Source: Apostichopus japonicus (Eukaryota > Echinodermata > Holothuroidea > Aspidochirotida > Stichopodidae). From it: a DNA stretch of 64,000 nucleotides. A program made the position numbers and the translations under genes. Position 1 is the stretch's first letter; each line of letters opens with the position of its first letter. Of this stretch, positions 27,001 to 64,000 are shown in pieces. The notes under the pieces are model-generated. The model saw only the letters and a program-made list of their open reading frames with translations. It made no database searches and had not been told where the DNA came from. Where the stretch lies: the NCBI RefSeq assembly GCF_037975245.1, contig NC_092568.1, positions 41,655,631 through 41,719,630 on the forward strand, written 5' to 3'.

Positions 27001-28718
27001 ATTAATTAAACTTGTGCATGAGATGTTATTCTTCATGTTAAACTTTAACTGTCTCCATACAGGACAATGGCATCAGATGGGTTACTCCTGCAACCATCTC
27101 GTCCTATGATGGCAGTTGATGGTTACATCCTTAATGTACGTATAAATCATAAAGTACTGTATCTGTGAATGTACAATTTGATTAAAAGTTTTCTCTTGTC
27201 AACACAAAATCTCTCCTAGATTATTTACAAACAGAATAATGGGTGATACTAATATAATCACATGCTGTGCTATCTTAACGTAACACTTTCAGACAGGCTA
27301 ATTATAAGTTACAATGTTGTAAACATAATTTCTACACATTAACCTCTCATGGATCTTAATCAAAGAACTTTTTGCTGATTTACATAACACTTTACACAAG
27401 CTACAATTCTATTGCAGTAAAAGTAGCAGAGTTTAGAATTTTTTTACCAACACCTGGGATAAATGCTTTGCTACCACACTGTCAATACAACCTTAAATTC
27501 ACTCTTCATTTAATTTTTCAGTTTGCCTTCCCAGAAGAAAACATTGGCATAGTAGGATTGGTGTGGTCTACCTATAGCAATATCAGTGGGACTATTTATG
27601 GATCAATTCTGGCTATTGATACATACTCACCACAAGATGTCTTTCCACTGGATGTTGACTTGCCGGTAACAATTACTTCTATGCTTGCAGCTTTCAATTG
27701 CACCGATTTCTCTTAATAACTTTGCTACGTTATACAATTTTTTTTGTGAGATAAATTCCTCTTACGAATATATATCCTTGTTAGTCTATCCATTAACTAT
27801 CGAAGGGCGGAGTTGGTGGTATAATTGCATAGTTTGCCAATCAAAGCCATTTACTGCCATTGTAATTGTTGAACTAGGTTATGACATGACATTTATGTCA
27901 CACTTTGTTGGCAACTTAGTAGTTTATGTAGTCTTTAAATTCTTTGGCAATAATTGAAAGGGTATTTTTAGAATTAAATGGCCTGAGATGTTAATCCTGG
28001 AGGTTTTTCTTCTCTTCTAACCTAGAATCATGAATCACTAGCATACCTGGATGGACATCCAGAGAATACTGTCTGGTTCACAGAGGACAAACCAATCACT
28101 CTATCCCCCAGCAGCTCTAGTAACTTCCAGCTCTGGCAAACAGCTCCCACATTTTCATTCAAGTAAGTCTAACTTTATAACTTTATCTGTTTGAATATAC
28201 TGTAACCATGTTACAGATGAAGAGCAATCCTTTGCTAATGCTGCTCTAGAAGTGCATGAACAACCACATTATTCACATTTGAACAATGTCCCATACTGAA
28301 AACAGAACTTTGTTAAAGTAGAACTTAAGATTCAGTTGAATGAAGAAAGACAAAAAGTAGCAATTAAATTTTCAGTTAATGAACTACTTCTGCTTTAAGG
28401 GTTACTTTTACCCAGATTTTCATGAACTATGAATTAACATTCCTTTCTTCAACATCTCTTTGTAGTGGCCAACAAACATGGGCAATTCTTGGGGAAGTTA
28501 AGAAACTTGTCCCATTCTCACCAAAACGATTCCAGAAACTGGAAGTGGCAGAGGTTGCAGTAACCCTCCAGTTACATGCAGGACCAAGAGAGAAGATTGA
28601 TATTAACATTATAACTCTAGGTACAATGTGGATAGCAACTTGCAATTCTGAAGAAGCTGGAACCATGGAACTAAGAATCACTGATGTTAACAAATATACC
28701 TGTAAAAAGACCAACTAA
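18048..28718 (+). CDS. secreted protein of unrecognised family, paralogue B (16 exons, 771 aa)
   Basis: Exons: 18048-18120, 18356-18675, 19076-19230, 19651-19891, 20355-20457, 21063-21159, 23297-23392, 24407-24457, 24579-24663, 25376-25438, 25747-26056, 26546-26660, 27063-27135, 27522-27665, 28026-28162, 28466-28718. Seven consecutive exons (5-10 and the 73-nt exon among others) match paralogue A in length to the base. Exon 1 encodes a hydrophobic N-terminus (about residues 7-20) fitting a signal peptide. Shared blocks are GYWTDGGAFYYYN, SWWYFKGIGG, AHNRYW, GGKWNFIVE, IQYCMPMVRHLLQS, ARASGDYHP (from about residue 488) and DIRPFKDNF. Exons 11 and 12 of gene A are fused here without a scar. The C-terminus is shorter than in A. 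The pair arose by tandem duplication in the same orientation. Function is unknown; a TIM-barrel glycosidase-like enzyme is a hypothesis only. Confidence 0.85.
20457..20526. repeat. TA-rich palindromic low-complexity tract
   Basis: Repeated GTATAATATTATAC-like palindromes directly after the donor of exon 5 of gene B. It is simple sequence able to fold on itself, with no coding value. Confidence 0.6.
21690..22215. repeat. three relatives of the GCGGAGCGCC core repeat
   Basis: The word CTATCTAAGCGGAGCGCCA or a decayed form of it occurs near 21723, 21970 and 22150, each followed by GGTTGGC/GGTAGG and a GCGGAGCGT-like word. The first copy (21690-21880) is co-linear with the reverse complement of 16320-16490. 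It lies in intron 6 of gene B. A G run at about 22484-22497 and a related G/C-run fragment near 22905-22945 follow. Confidence 0.65.
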
Positions 28719-29952
28719 TTCCAAAATACAGTAAACAGCTCAAATGGACCAATATATTATTTAATGTGAGAATGATCATGTTGAAGTATAGAATCCAGCG
28801 CTATCCAGGGATATTTGCTTGAAGAAGTTCAAATGTTTAGTTTATTGAGATGCTATCAAATATGCAAGTGCTGTACATGGGAAGTATTTTGTTTCTGATC
28901 AACCTTCAGAATGAAGATTACAATGCTATATGATATATGAAAGTAATGGCCCGTGGAATTTACTTGAAAACATGACTGTTATCATGAAAACCAACTTAGA
29001 GAGTTTCTAAAACATTAGATTAGTTCTATTAATGGCTTGAATTATGTGGAAGCATTACCAATGGCACACATACTTATTATTTAATATTGTTTTAACGATA
29101 TTGAAATAAAAATGTAAAGTTCAATAAGGAATTATGCTTTTAAAGAACTCATTTACCTACGGAGCAGCCATATACTGTATATTCAAAATGGGAAATTAGA
29201 ATCTCTGTTATAATCCTTTTAATCTTTCAAACTTCTTATCCTCCATCTTATTTCTTATTTGTTCATGCTTTTATGAGTGTACATTTTACGTCTTTTGTGT
29301 ATCATTATTATGTGTCCTATTTCTAAATTTTGTAATTTATACTGGATTAAAGAAATTGAAATTGAAGGAACTTTATCGATAATCATCTATGATTCAAATA
29401 AGTTTCACATATTCCCTTTTATGATCTCATCATGTTTTAACTTGATTCTAACTTGTTTAGTTTAACCTCACTTATTATTACGGAACAAGAACTCTTTAAA
29501 GGACTAATCAGACATGCACAGAGAGTGTGGAGTTTAGCAAAATAGTGACAATACAATTGGAAATATTGGAGTTAAGCAAACAGCGACAACACCATTTTAA
29601 AAGAAAACCAATCGATGCTTTACAGTAAGGAACATTGCAACTTGCCTTAAAATAAATCAACTTCATGTATGATTTTGCTGCCATATTTCTCCCATTTTGA
29701 CATCAATAAGTCAAGCTAATTGTTTAAGATTAAACAAAAGACCCATGTTTTTAATCCAGCACTTGTAGGATAGTAAAGTGAAAAACATATTTCACACAAA
29801 TGGTCACAACTGATGGCCGTTTGTTTTTTGACACAGATATCTGCAAAGTGCAGTAACAACACCACTACCATACAGTAGTATCATAACATCCAATAGAGAA
29901 ACTTTACCAACCTCTTCTTAGCTTGTGACTTGAACCAGGGATGCATGGTTAC
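28719..29952. other. tail-to-tail spacer between gene B and minus-strand RBKS
   Basis: AT-rich sequence holding the gene B 3' UTR and, on the other strand, presumably the 3' UTR of the minus ribokinase. An ATTAAA-like hexamer on the minus strand near 29750 is a weak candidate signal. No further gene is visible. Confidence 0.4.
29105..29110 (+). terminator. candidate polyadenylation signal of gene B
   Basis: AATAAA about 390 bases after the gene B stop codon, in AT-rich 3' flanking sequence. No upstream hexamer is clearly better. Confidence 0.45.
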
Positions 29953-41137
<11,185 letters not shown>

Positions 41138-41441
41138 AATTTCTGACAAACAGTTTAATTAGTTGTCACTGTTAAGTTAGATTGCCCTGGTTATAGTCGC
41201 ATGCGAAAAACTAGTTTGATACAACTACAATGAATGCAGACGATTGTTATGTGTCGTCTGCGCTGTCATTTAGCTCGACTTTAGTCAAAGTTCGAACAGC
41301 TGATCACCATTGTATATAGTTAACAGTACTGTGTTACTGTAACTGTTAGTGCAGAAACTTTAGAACTTACTGTATTTACCAGTCAAAATTTCGCTGAAAG
41401 CCAATTCCTCCTTTAGTGAATTAATCTTCATCGAATCTAAG
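41138..41441. promoter_or_regulatory. shared divergent promoter region of the two RBKS genes
   Basis: The two start codons face away from each other 304 bases apart, so this segment must hold both 5' UTRs and probably a bidirectional core promoter. No TATA box stands out, which is common for divergent housekeeping promoters. Regulatory sites cannot be named from sequence alone. Confidence 0.6.
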
Positions 41442-55391
<13,950 letters not shown>

Positions 55392-58300
55392 AGTAACAGA
55401 ACAAAGTCATAATCATAGTTGAAGTAAATCTGCATATATATTATAAATAGTAAAAACAGTTGTGAGGAATTATCAAAATTTGTTAATTTAACTATAACAT
55501 GCTATGTTGATATTATTTAGTTAGTGTTTACATTGTATTACACATTTATAAGTAATCTTATGTGTTACAGAGCTGTCGTTGCTAGATGCAAGCAATGTAA
55601 GGCTAGTTTTTTGCCAAGATTCAGCATGTTTACTGCTTTGTTTAACACAGACATGTGTAACAGTCTCTGTTAACAATATGAAGGTAAACAGTTTGTTCAG
55701 CAACAGAAATGTTAGATCAATCTACTATGTCAGCATATTTTTGTTTCTCTATTTTTCGCTTTTCTTCTCTGAGAAAGGGAGTGACAAAAAGGAGGGAATG
55801 GTTTGAAACCCTAAAGATGTAACCATTAGTGTCAAGAGTTCCCATATTCTATAGTTTTGAGCATGTTTAACTCAGGTGCACAATCGCTTACTTTTTAAAA
55901 TTAACTGTTAATTTGTTGCATCAACATGTATACAGGGTTATGGTCTAAAAGACCACATCTTGCAAGTTGCAAATGCTTAATGCTGAATGTATCTGATGGA
56001 ATGACATTATATCATGAAAGATAAATTGTGATAAACTTTTTTCTTTTTATATTATATGATATATAAAAGTGATGACATGTTTCATTTAAATATTAGAGCA
56101 ATCATTCCAAATATGCATATTCCAGTGGTATTAGAAAACTTAAAAATGAATTGACCATTGAGTAGCCAATATTTGCATTTCGGCAGACAAAATTGTTTTG
56201 AGTCAATCAATATGATATTTTTTGTTTATACATAAATCACAGACTTTGTCTTCCATATTAATTCAAATATTTGTGTCAGAGGCCATAACTTTTCATGGGT
56301 CTTTTCAATTATTAAGCTCATTCATTAAGTTTGCTTATAAAGTTGTATAATATATATCATGTTACTTTAACTAATTATCACTCATTGAAGCTTGTTTAAT
56401 GAATCTGCTTTTTAAAATTTTCCCCCTTCTGTGGTTATGGGGGAGGGTGGGGCATATGAGTATTTGGGTCATGCCATTGACTAAGTTATTTTTAAATTTG
56501 ATGAGAAGATTTTATTATGAAGTAAATGATTGTCAAATGAAGAACAATTCTTGCCATTATCATTGATATAAATACATCAAAATATCCATAGTCAATGGTA
56601 ATATGTTTTTGCTGAAGACAAATTATATGGCTATTGTTCGTACCTGGACAGTATGGTACTGCTGTTTCTGTTTAGTAACAGTTTTGTGAGCAGGAAGTGT
56701 CGTTTTTATGCATTAGTATGTTTCCATACATGTGTTAAATGCAAGCCTTTCCAATCCCGTCACTGCACTAGTACACATGAACACAAACTGGTTGACTTTG
56801 GCATAATTTACAAATGTACATGATATTATGATAGAGTGAAATGCCTTGATTTGAATTAAATTCAACAACCGAAATATTTGCTGCTTTTGTGTAGTTTCTT
56901 TAAATTTCATCAGAGTATTTATTTTGACCCATGAATGTTATATTTATATATTGTAGTAATACGTATACAAATAAAGATATCATATACATTGCAAGATCCA
57001 GAATTTCTTAGAAGAGAGTGTCCATGCAGGAGACACACATATGCCTAGGCACATACCCAACAAGTTTGGCGTTCATTGGGATTATGATTAAGTAATAGGT
57101 TGCAACCATCTACCTCCTTTAAACACAAACTTTTGTATTTACCTTAATGCACTATAGACATGTGAGTCTGACATCCTAATTGGTTATGAGGGTTTTCATT
57201 TTCGAACACTTCTAATAGTCAAATGTTGTATTTTGGTTAGTGCACATGTGACCTCAACTGTTGGATCCTACAACGCCGACTCGCTCCAAAAAAAGAAAAG
57301 AAAAGAATAACATGCTATGTGGGAAGAAAATTTCAACTACCGCTTCAAACTAAAGCGAGAGTGAAGAGAAAAACATCCTAGGCCACCATCCTGGTTTCAT
57401 TACTGCAAGGATTACTGTCATATTGAGATGCCCTACATAACATACTTTACACGGAGTGAGTAGATACTACGAATATGTTACATACTATTGTAATACCTAA
57501 TGAATATGCATTATAAGTGATGCCATCTATTTGCTTGAATACTTCTCTATAGTCTTACTGTTTGTATACCTCGATACATCCTTTAGTGAAATCCACTACA
57601 CTACTCTGCTTATCTCTACTCTCGTTTGTATAAACAGCAAACATTCATCTTTTGCAAGAAACCACCTACTCTGTCTATCGCTTGCTAACGAGTTTATCAC
57701 AGATACACATTTTCAGCTCTAGTTTGAATCAATTTAAAAAAGTCGACCTACTTATAGTATCTATATCATCAAGAAAATTCACCAAAGATTAAGTGAAGAC
57801 GACATTGTCCATCTTTCTTTGGCGCAAAGCGATCGATAAACACTAGCTTATATAGAAAGCATAATGGTTATGGTAAATTGGGCGTCTGTAAGTCGCATTA
57901 TGAACTTTAGGAAAAAATCACTTAAATTACTGTTAACAATTTCGATATTTAACGCTAACATGAAATTTTTCAGATATTTAACGTTAACTTGAAATTTTTC
58001 AGATATCAATTTTTTTGTAATGCAAATCATTGGATTTAAGTGTTTTTATTTTCAGCTAGAATTTCAGTCTTCTAGTATCTAAGCAGAAGTGAGTATAATA
58101 TATTTACAGAAATCTATTGATTTATCCACATGTGAACATAAATATAGTGAAGCCAAAAGAAGAAGAGAAGAAAAAAATATGTCAGGAACTACCGACATTT
58201 TTATCTTATTAAGATTACAAACTGAGGATATTAAATAACTTTTCTTCTCTTAAATGTCATCTTCTCTACGTCAGATTTATTCATACTGGCCTTTTTCATT

Positions 58301-59320
58301 GTCATTTCTTATTGATCTAATATTGTTTTGTATGGCAATGATGATCTTATTCTATCCGAGATCAGTGTCGAAAGGTTAAGGCGACTCTCTTGATATAATA
58401 TAGCAGCAAAGTGCAATAGTTATGAAGCAGCAGGTAAGTGAGAATGCGAGGAATAATTGAAAATATTTCTTCATCTCATGCTGTAAACTTCATTGAATTA
58501 TGCCTTGCAGTTTATACCGTGCATAGAATTATAATACCGTAACCAGTTATTGATATCCAGAAGTTAAAGTCATGAATATTTTATACATATCCTCACATTA
58601 CGATTCCTTGTCTCAATGTTTAACTCTCTACATCATGGTCTTTTAAGACACTAACGGGGGGGGGGGGGGGCAGGGGTGGGGGGCTTTGGCCTCAGCCGAA
58701 TGTGCAGCTCCTCCAGTGGACCAGTTCCCCCAGTCTGGTCTCCCGCAGTGAAGATGTTTAGTTTACAAATATGAATAATTATGACTTTTAGCAAAACGTG
58801 GCCAAATTGTTTTTTTTTGATAGTTACTTATTAACACAATAGTGCGTTTTAACCATGTAAATTGAAGTAGGGAGAATGACGTCATGCGACATACACTGAA
58901 GCCGCTCATCCAACTGGTGGCGCTTTGCTTGTACGGCAAGAACGTACCGGCGCGTAATGTAAAAACACTACGTATTCGACATAACTAAAGTGATAAAGTT
59001 GACATAAATCCCTCGAAATGGTGACATCGTATGCCACATTTGGGTGCCAAAATCGTCAAAAATGTGACAGTGGACTGCAGTCTCACATGTAATTCTTATG
59101 AAGCGATAGTACAAGTAATTACTTAGGAATCTAATTACTTTACTAGTGTTATCTGCTCAGCTGCTGTATTGTCATTCACTGGACCCTGGATATCGTTAGC
59201 CTATAGGCCAATAGACCGGCTACGGCTGTCCTTTTGAATGCGATATGACTAAGACCTAATGACAAAACTTATCACCACCTCCTCTTACTTAAAACTGTAT
59301 CCCTAACGATAGATACACAC
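55392..59320. other. RBKS 3' flank and gene-poor DNA
   Basis: AT-rich sequence. The first part, to about 57000, may be RBKS 3' UTR. A G run sits near 58658-58672, and GC-richer DNA with GGCGCTTTGC near 58900-58960 resembles a repeat fragment. No reading frame here has splice or similarity support. Confidence 0.45.
56970..56975 (+). terminator. possible polyadenylation signal downstream of RBKS
   Basis: AATAAA about 1.58 kb after the RBKS stop codon. The distance is long, so an earlier variant signal could be the one used. Confidence 0.3.
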
Positions 59321-59712
59321 AGTGGCGGAGCTAGGGGTATTGGTCAGAGGGGGCGAGAATGGTCTGTAGGGGCGCTTGCGACACTATCTAAGCGAAGCGC
59401 CACCACAGGTTGGCGCGGAGCGACAGAATTTTTTGAGTAAAGATACTCCCTAGATCGCCGGAAATGACCCTTTCCAGGCCTTTCTAATTTGCAGATAAAC
59501 GAAGAATAAATAGCCGTTAGAGCATTTTGACAGAAAATTACACCAACAAAATGTAACAAATGTCAATAGGTAGATGAGAGCGCAATAAAAAAGTCATAAT
59601 CGCGAATAAGTAAAAAGTGGTAAAAAAACTGAAAAGGGCGCCAGCAGTCCATTTGAGTCCGTCAGGGTGGGGGGGGGGGCATTCGCCCCTGACTATATGG
59701 ACGCTCTGTCAT
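59321..59712 (-). mobile_element. reverse copy of the AGTGGCGG-ended repeat
   Basis: Co-linear with the reverse complement of 15788-16188, starting AGTGGCGGAGCTAGGGG. It shares the GCGGAGCG core, the G run and the segment around GGGCGCCAGCAGTCCATTTG. Differences are scattered, so the two copies are old relatives. No coding capacity. Confidence 0.75.
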
Positions 59713-61778
59713 TGGATACACAGGTCAGAATAACTTTGGATGATGGTAATGATGTTCTGGGCTTTAACTAACAATTAAATACTTGGAAAATAGACTTAGC
59801 CTTTCTTTGGCCTGTGCGCTTAGCATTCCCCTTGGTCTAACTTAAGTTAGCCTAGGTCTATAATATTTCAGGCTATTAACGGATCTAGAATTTAAAAATA
59901 TTCAAACATATCCTCCTTTTTACAACCGTTACAACACTGTAAATTTGACAAAAGGTCATAAGCAGTATGGGCCTAGGAAGTAATCTGAGTTTTGAAGTAA
60001 GCCAAGGCCTACTCAGCCTAGCTATAGGTATGTTCTGAACAGTAAATTTATAGCTATTTGCCTATAAATTAACTCAAATATGATGTTAAGGCCTAATGAT
60101 ATTCACTAACCATGTTTCGGACAAAGCTTTTGCTAACATCTCATCCTTTGATGACTGTGACTGAATGTAAATATGCATCAACCTTTTTGAACTCTCACTT
60201 CATAAGGTGTGATCTGTTTTCCTGCTTAACTACTACCCACTTTGCAACATTAACATTAAACTGAGAACTGCATACACATACTAATATGGAAGTATTACAC
60301 AAAAGTAGGTTAGTGTGGGGAGGGGACGGGTGGGAGGATTGCCTTTTTTCACGGCTTTTTGCCGTACAACGCAAATCGCCCTCACTTTTTTCAAGGCTCC
60401 ATTGCACACGGCGATACACTGTGTCAGCAATTTTCCTACTTCAATTCCTATGGTCTTAACCTAATTATTGTCCTAATTTAGTATCTAAAGATGCCTCGTA
60501 ATGCACTATATGACGCCTAAAAGTTTCTGGCGAACACCCCACAACCCCTACATGCCAGCCACCTTCAACGATTCCAGGCCACACCCACTCGTTTCTAAAA
60601 TTTCGGACTCGCACCAGCAAATGGGGTAAAAGTTATAAAGCAGTGGTGTAAGTAGAGAGGTTGGGTCGTTGAGAAAGCCGGTGAGGTTTGGGGATATTCC
60701 CCAGAAGAATTTCAGTTTTGAAAAAAAGTTATACGAAATTGCTCGGATGGGACGTTGGAGAACTCCTTATCCATAATTTCAATTTTTTATCATTATTTTC
60801 CGAGAATATAGTCTAATTTTCGCAAAATGAAATATTTTGTGTCATTTATCGATCATTTGTAAAAAATATTTCAACCTTTATCTAAAGATTTTTTATTTCT
60901 TTATTCGAACTTCTTTGATATGAAAGGTCGAATCAGTAGGAACAAGTCAAAATATCGACAGTTCTTTTCGAACTTTTGACTGTTCTATCTGAAAATTGTT
61001 TAATATTTTATTTAACAATTTTCCCTATATTTGCAACATATACGACAAGCCCCTTTTTCCATCCCACGGGCGTGAATTTGAAAACCACACGAAACTTCTC
61101 CTATAGAAATGGGTGTAAGTCCTTTTCATGAAATTCCCCCCTCTACTCCAAGTTTTAACAAAGACCTTGCTTTAAATGTGTTTTCGACATGAGAGGTAAA
61201 TGATCCACATTGCTCAAAATATTTGATTTTGAGCAAACCCTCAAACATTATGAAATATTAGGTCAAGTTAGATCAATATCTCCATGACACCTTAAAAGCT
61301 TCGATAACAAAAAATTGTGCGATACACAATAATTTTATGACTTTGTGTCATAAGTAGATTGCTAAAAGCATCATGGTACATACTCAATCAATACACTCTT
61401 AAATCACAGAAAACCTAACAGAAGAATCAGAACAAGGCGTTCATTTTCTTTGTATATTATCAGCCATTACTAATTTAATTGGGGTATATGACGTTGTAAA
61501 CGTAATGTAGGGCAAATGCAGCAATGTAACGGAGATATGGATTTTTAAATGATCACGTGACTTATGACGTCCATCTATAAAAAGCGTTTTCACGTATGTC
61601 ATGAACAAAAGTTATTATATTTTGCGTTATTACATTTTCTCGTTAATCAAGCTAACCGAAGTCAGTCTTTTACATTCATAGTTAACGTCCATGATTATGA
61701 ATTGTGCAGCATAGTTGTTTAACAGTTTTGCGTTATTCCTATATATATATATGTATATATATATATTTATATATATAT
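59713..61778. other. gene-poor DNA with repeat-like stretches
   Basis: No gene seen. A GC-rich palindromic patch lies near 60340-60370 (CACGGCTTTTTGCCGTAC), and the sequence at 60640-61150 has the look of an old interspersed repeat. Neither can be assigned. Confidence 0.35.
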
Positions 61779-62100
61779 AAATGAAAATCGTAATGAGTTG
61801 GAAAATCAAGAACAGTGAAAAAACTTTCAGCCTCCACCGGGATTCGAACAACGGGCCTCCCCGCTCTGTACGCGGACACCCTAACCACTAGGCTATGGAC
61901 GCTGATTGTATGTCCAGAGGTTCGAAACCGGTAAGGAAGGTCGTAATTCCACTGTAGGCGTTTGTCACCTGTATCGAACAATACTAGTTCTGTTTTTGGT
62001 GACATATTTTTCCTTACTCTAGAGATCAAACATGATGCTAACCAACTCGAAATCATTTGTGATTCCTAAAGCCGGATCTCAAAAGAGATACTTTGAACAG
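61779..62100 (-). repeat. tRNA-like SINE, copy 1
   Basis: A roughly 320-bp unit repeated at 62152. On the minus strand 61830-61902 folds like a tRNA: TAGCCTAGTGGTTAGGGTG resembles box A and GTTCGAATCCCG box B, with an anticodon stem TCCGC/GCGGG. The acceptor and T stems are imperfect. A TATATA tract precedes it. Confidence 0.7.
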
Positions 62101-62151
62101 ACTTTATGTTAATGCAATGGAGGTGAACGACAAAGGCAAATGAATATATAT

Positions 62152-62471
62152 AAATGAAAATCGTAATGAGTTGGAAAATCAAGAAAAGTGAAAAACTTTC
62201 AGCCTCCACCGGGATTCGAACCACGGGCCTCCCGCTCTGTACGCGGACACCCTAACCACTAGGCTATGGACGCTGATTGTATGTCCAGAGGTTCGAAACC
62301 GGTAAGGAAGGTCGTAATTCCACTGTAGGCGTTTGTCACCTGTATCGAACAATACTAGTTCTGTTTTTGGTGACATATTTTGCCTTACTCTAGAGATCAA
62401 ACATGATGCTAACCAACTCGAAATCATTTGTGATTCCTAAAGCCGGATCTCGAAAGAGATACTTTGAACAG
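62152..62471 (-). repeat. tRNA-like SINE, copy 2
   Basis: About 98% identical to copy 1 by eye, with a tRNA-like core at 62202-62273. Both copies end at the same ACTTTGAACAG border. Copy 2 is followed directly by the long TA microsatellite. Confidence 0.7.
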
Positions 62472-62610
<139 letters not shown>

Positions 62611-62679
62611 AATAATGGAAAAACTGTTAAACAACTGTGCTGCATTTAGAGGAAGGGTGGATCTCGAGTGAGATTCAAT

Positions 62680-63210
62680 AATTAAATTAGGTGTGTGATT
62701 GGAGGTAAAACAGCCAATGTTTGGTTTTAGCAGAGCTTTCGAGCAAAACTAGTTCTTATTCAGTGCATGATCACTGAAAGTGACAAGGAGTAGCAGGAAT
62801 TGAAACTATTTTATAGAGAAGAGTGTCGGCATGGCAGTGAAGTCAATGCGACTTACTGATTTCTGCTGGATGTAGCAGAAATTTTGGAAAATCGGATTAT
62901 TTTAATCCGATTCCCTTGCAATTTCAAAGGAATTGTTTTGGTTTATCTGGGAGGGCAGATCATTTCTGATGTTTATACCGAATTGTGCTGTGGTCCTTAG
63001 GTTCGGTTCCCAGAAATGATCTTGACCTTTTCTAGATTTATCTGTCCAAGAATCGTTTTGGTCAATGGCAATAACAAGCAAATTCTCAATCGAATGATTT
63101 TGAGAAATTGAAATGATTTGCAACAGATTGGTTGATTTTTTGTAACACCCCTCTCCCCGGACCCTCTTCTCGATATCAATTTCTTTAGCCATTTTACAAC
63201 CTATAAACAA
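62680..63210 (-). pseudogene. Penelope-like element remnant (GIY-YIG endonuclease end)
   Basis: The minus-strand frame 62902-63210 includes NHSIENLLVIAID, RKGQDHFW and a final FGINIRNDL, the spacing seen in the C-terminal GIY-YIG endonuclease of Penelope-like retroelements. Downstream, near 62730-62760, the sequence AGAGCTTTCGAGCAAAACTA matches the style of PLE 3' ends. The GIY and YIG residues and the RT are absent, so this is a truncated fragment. Confidence 0.5.
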
Positions 63211-64000
63211 GCTTTTAAATAAAGATATGAAAAGTAAGAGTTGAGTTTGATATATAAAGTGTATGTTACCATGCTCGATCGTTAAAAAAACATAAGTTTA
63301 ACCTGTTAGCTTACTCCACATCATTTACACCTTATCACCCTCTCTACCCCCACCTCACCATGAATAATATAGCGAAAACTTCTACCATACGTAAAATTTA
63401 AAGCATCACATCATTACAAAATATGATGTTGTATTTTATCATCATTATATAACTGTTAATAATGCGATATATTTAAGAGCAGCCAATGTTTAGTGTAATC
63501 GAACAACTGCGTTACGTGTGGCTAAATTCAGCGACCTTAAAAATGTCACGATTTGGTCAAAATGATGCGATGTTACACCCAACGCAAAGCTTCACCTGTG
63601 ACACACATTTATATACAGAGGTACAGGGCAATTTACTACCGTCACATACAATTTCGTTTCCTTGACTCTCATCATTGAGCACACTTACCCTGACAATCAT
63701 CAGAATTCGACTCGTGCCACTGTTTTGAAAAGCAAAACAAACGCACGGTCATAGCATCTGCGATCGTACATATAAGAAATGAGCGGTTAAAATGAACTAT
63801 GTGTTCTTTTTTATCTCCATTCCTACAGTACGTGCCGAAAATCTTGAGGTTGCACACTACTGACTAATGAAATCAAAGAAATGGTATGAACATTTAGCTA
63901 AAACTAACTGAAATACTGTCCAGGTGTTCACATTATCTTTCCTTTTTATTTAGGAAGTTGAAATCTCAGCTAGGGGGCAGCTGCCCCGCTCCCCGCAGGC
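63211..64000. other. right edge of window, nothing assigned
   Basis: AT-rich DNA without a supportable gene. The last 50 bases become GC-rich with a GGGGGCAGCTGCCCC palindrome, possibly the start of another G/C-run repeat cut by the window edge. Confidence 0.35.

Noticed and set aside
58400-58440. A first coding exon starting ATGAAGCAGCAG before a GTAAGT donor
   Set aside because: Only four codons, with no supporting downstream exon in the window.
61830-62273. Two true tRNA genes
   Set aside because: Box A and B and an anticodon stem are recognisable, but T-stem and acceptor pairing are poor and the units extend over 320 bp as repeats, so a SINE is the better call.

Overview
This is an AT-rich, intron-rich animal nuclear window. 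Split genes with GT-AG introns, AATAAA signals, LTR, non-LTR, Penelope-like and inverted-repeat elements, and frequent 'TAGGCCTA'-type words suggest a marine invertebrate deuterostome. An echinoderm is my best guess, from sequence style only.

Layout. (1) 364-14620 (+) and 18048-28718 (+) are two tandem paralogues of one secreted protein family: 17 exons/785 aa and 16 exons/771 aa by my splice model. I do not recognise the family. Several conserved blocks are reminiscent of TIM-barrel glycoside hydrolases of the alpha-galactosidase/raffinose-synthase type, but that is only a hypothesis. (2) 29953-41137 (-) and 41442-55391 (+) are two complete ribokinase (RBKS, PfkB family) genes, head to head around a 304-bp intergenic segment. 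Both have eight exons of identical length and a 310-aa product. The plus copy looks canonical. The minus copy is divergent in substrate-side motifs, yet its exon 7 and adjoining intron are nearly identical to the plus copy, which points to gene conversion. (3) 46411-52399 is a young BEL/Pao LTR retrotransposon inserted antisense in intron 4 of the plus RBKS. It has a 5-bp target duplication, two differences between LTRs, a probable -1 frameshift signal, and an apparent in-frame deletion removing part of RT/RNase H. (4) 55392-64000 shows no convincing host gene. It holds a probable RBKS 3' UTR, an AGTGGCGG-ended repeat, two tRNA-like SINE copies flanking TA microsatellites, and a Penelope-like remnant.

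Repeats inside the genes include a 2.7-kb foldback element in intron 1 of the first gene, a TTAA-flanked inverted-repeat element with a THAP-like fragment in intron 2 of the plus RBKS, LINE remnants in introns of the minus RBKS, and several hairpins.

Working together: the plus ribokinase should phosphorylate D-ribose to ribose-5-phosphate. The two secreted proteins could act on extracellular glycans if the glycosidase-like reading holds, but nothing in the sequence links them functionally to ribokinase beyond adjacency. Gene pair B/minus-RBKS is tail to tail (28718 versus 29953). All exon borders were set by eye from reading frame, splice consensus and comparison between paralogues.
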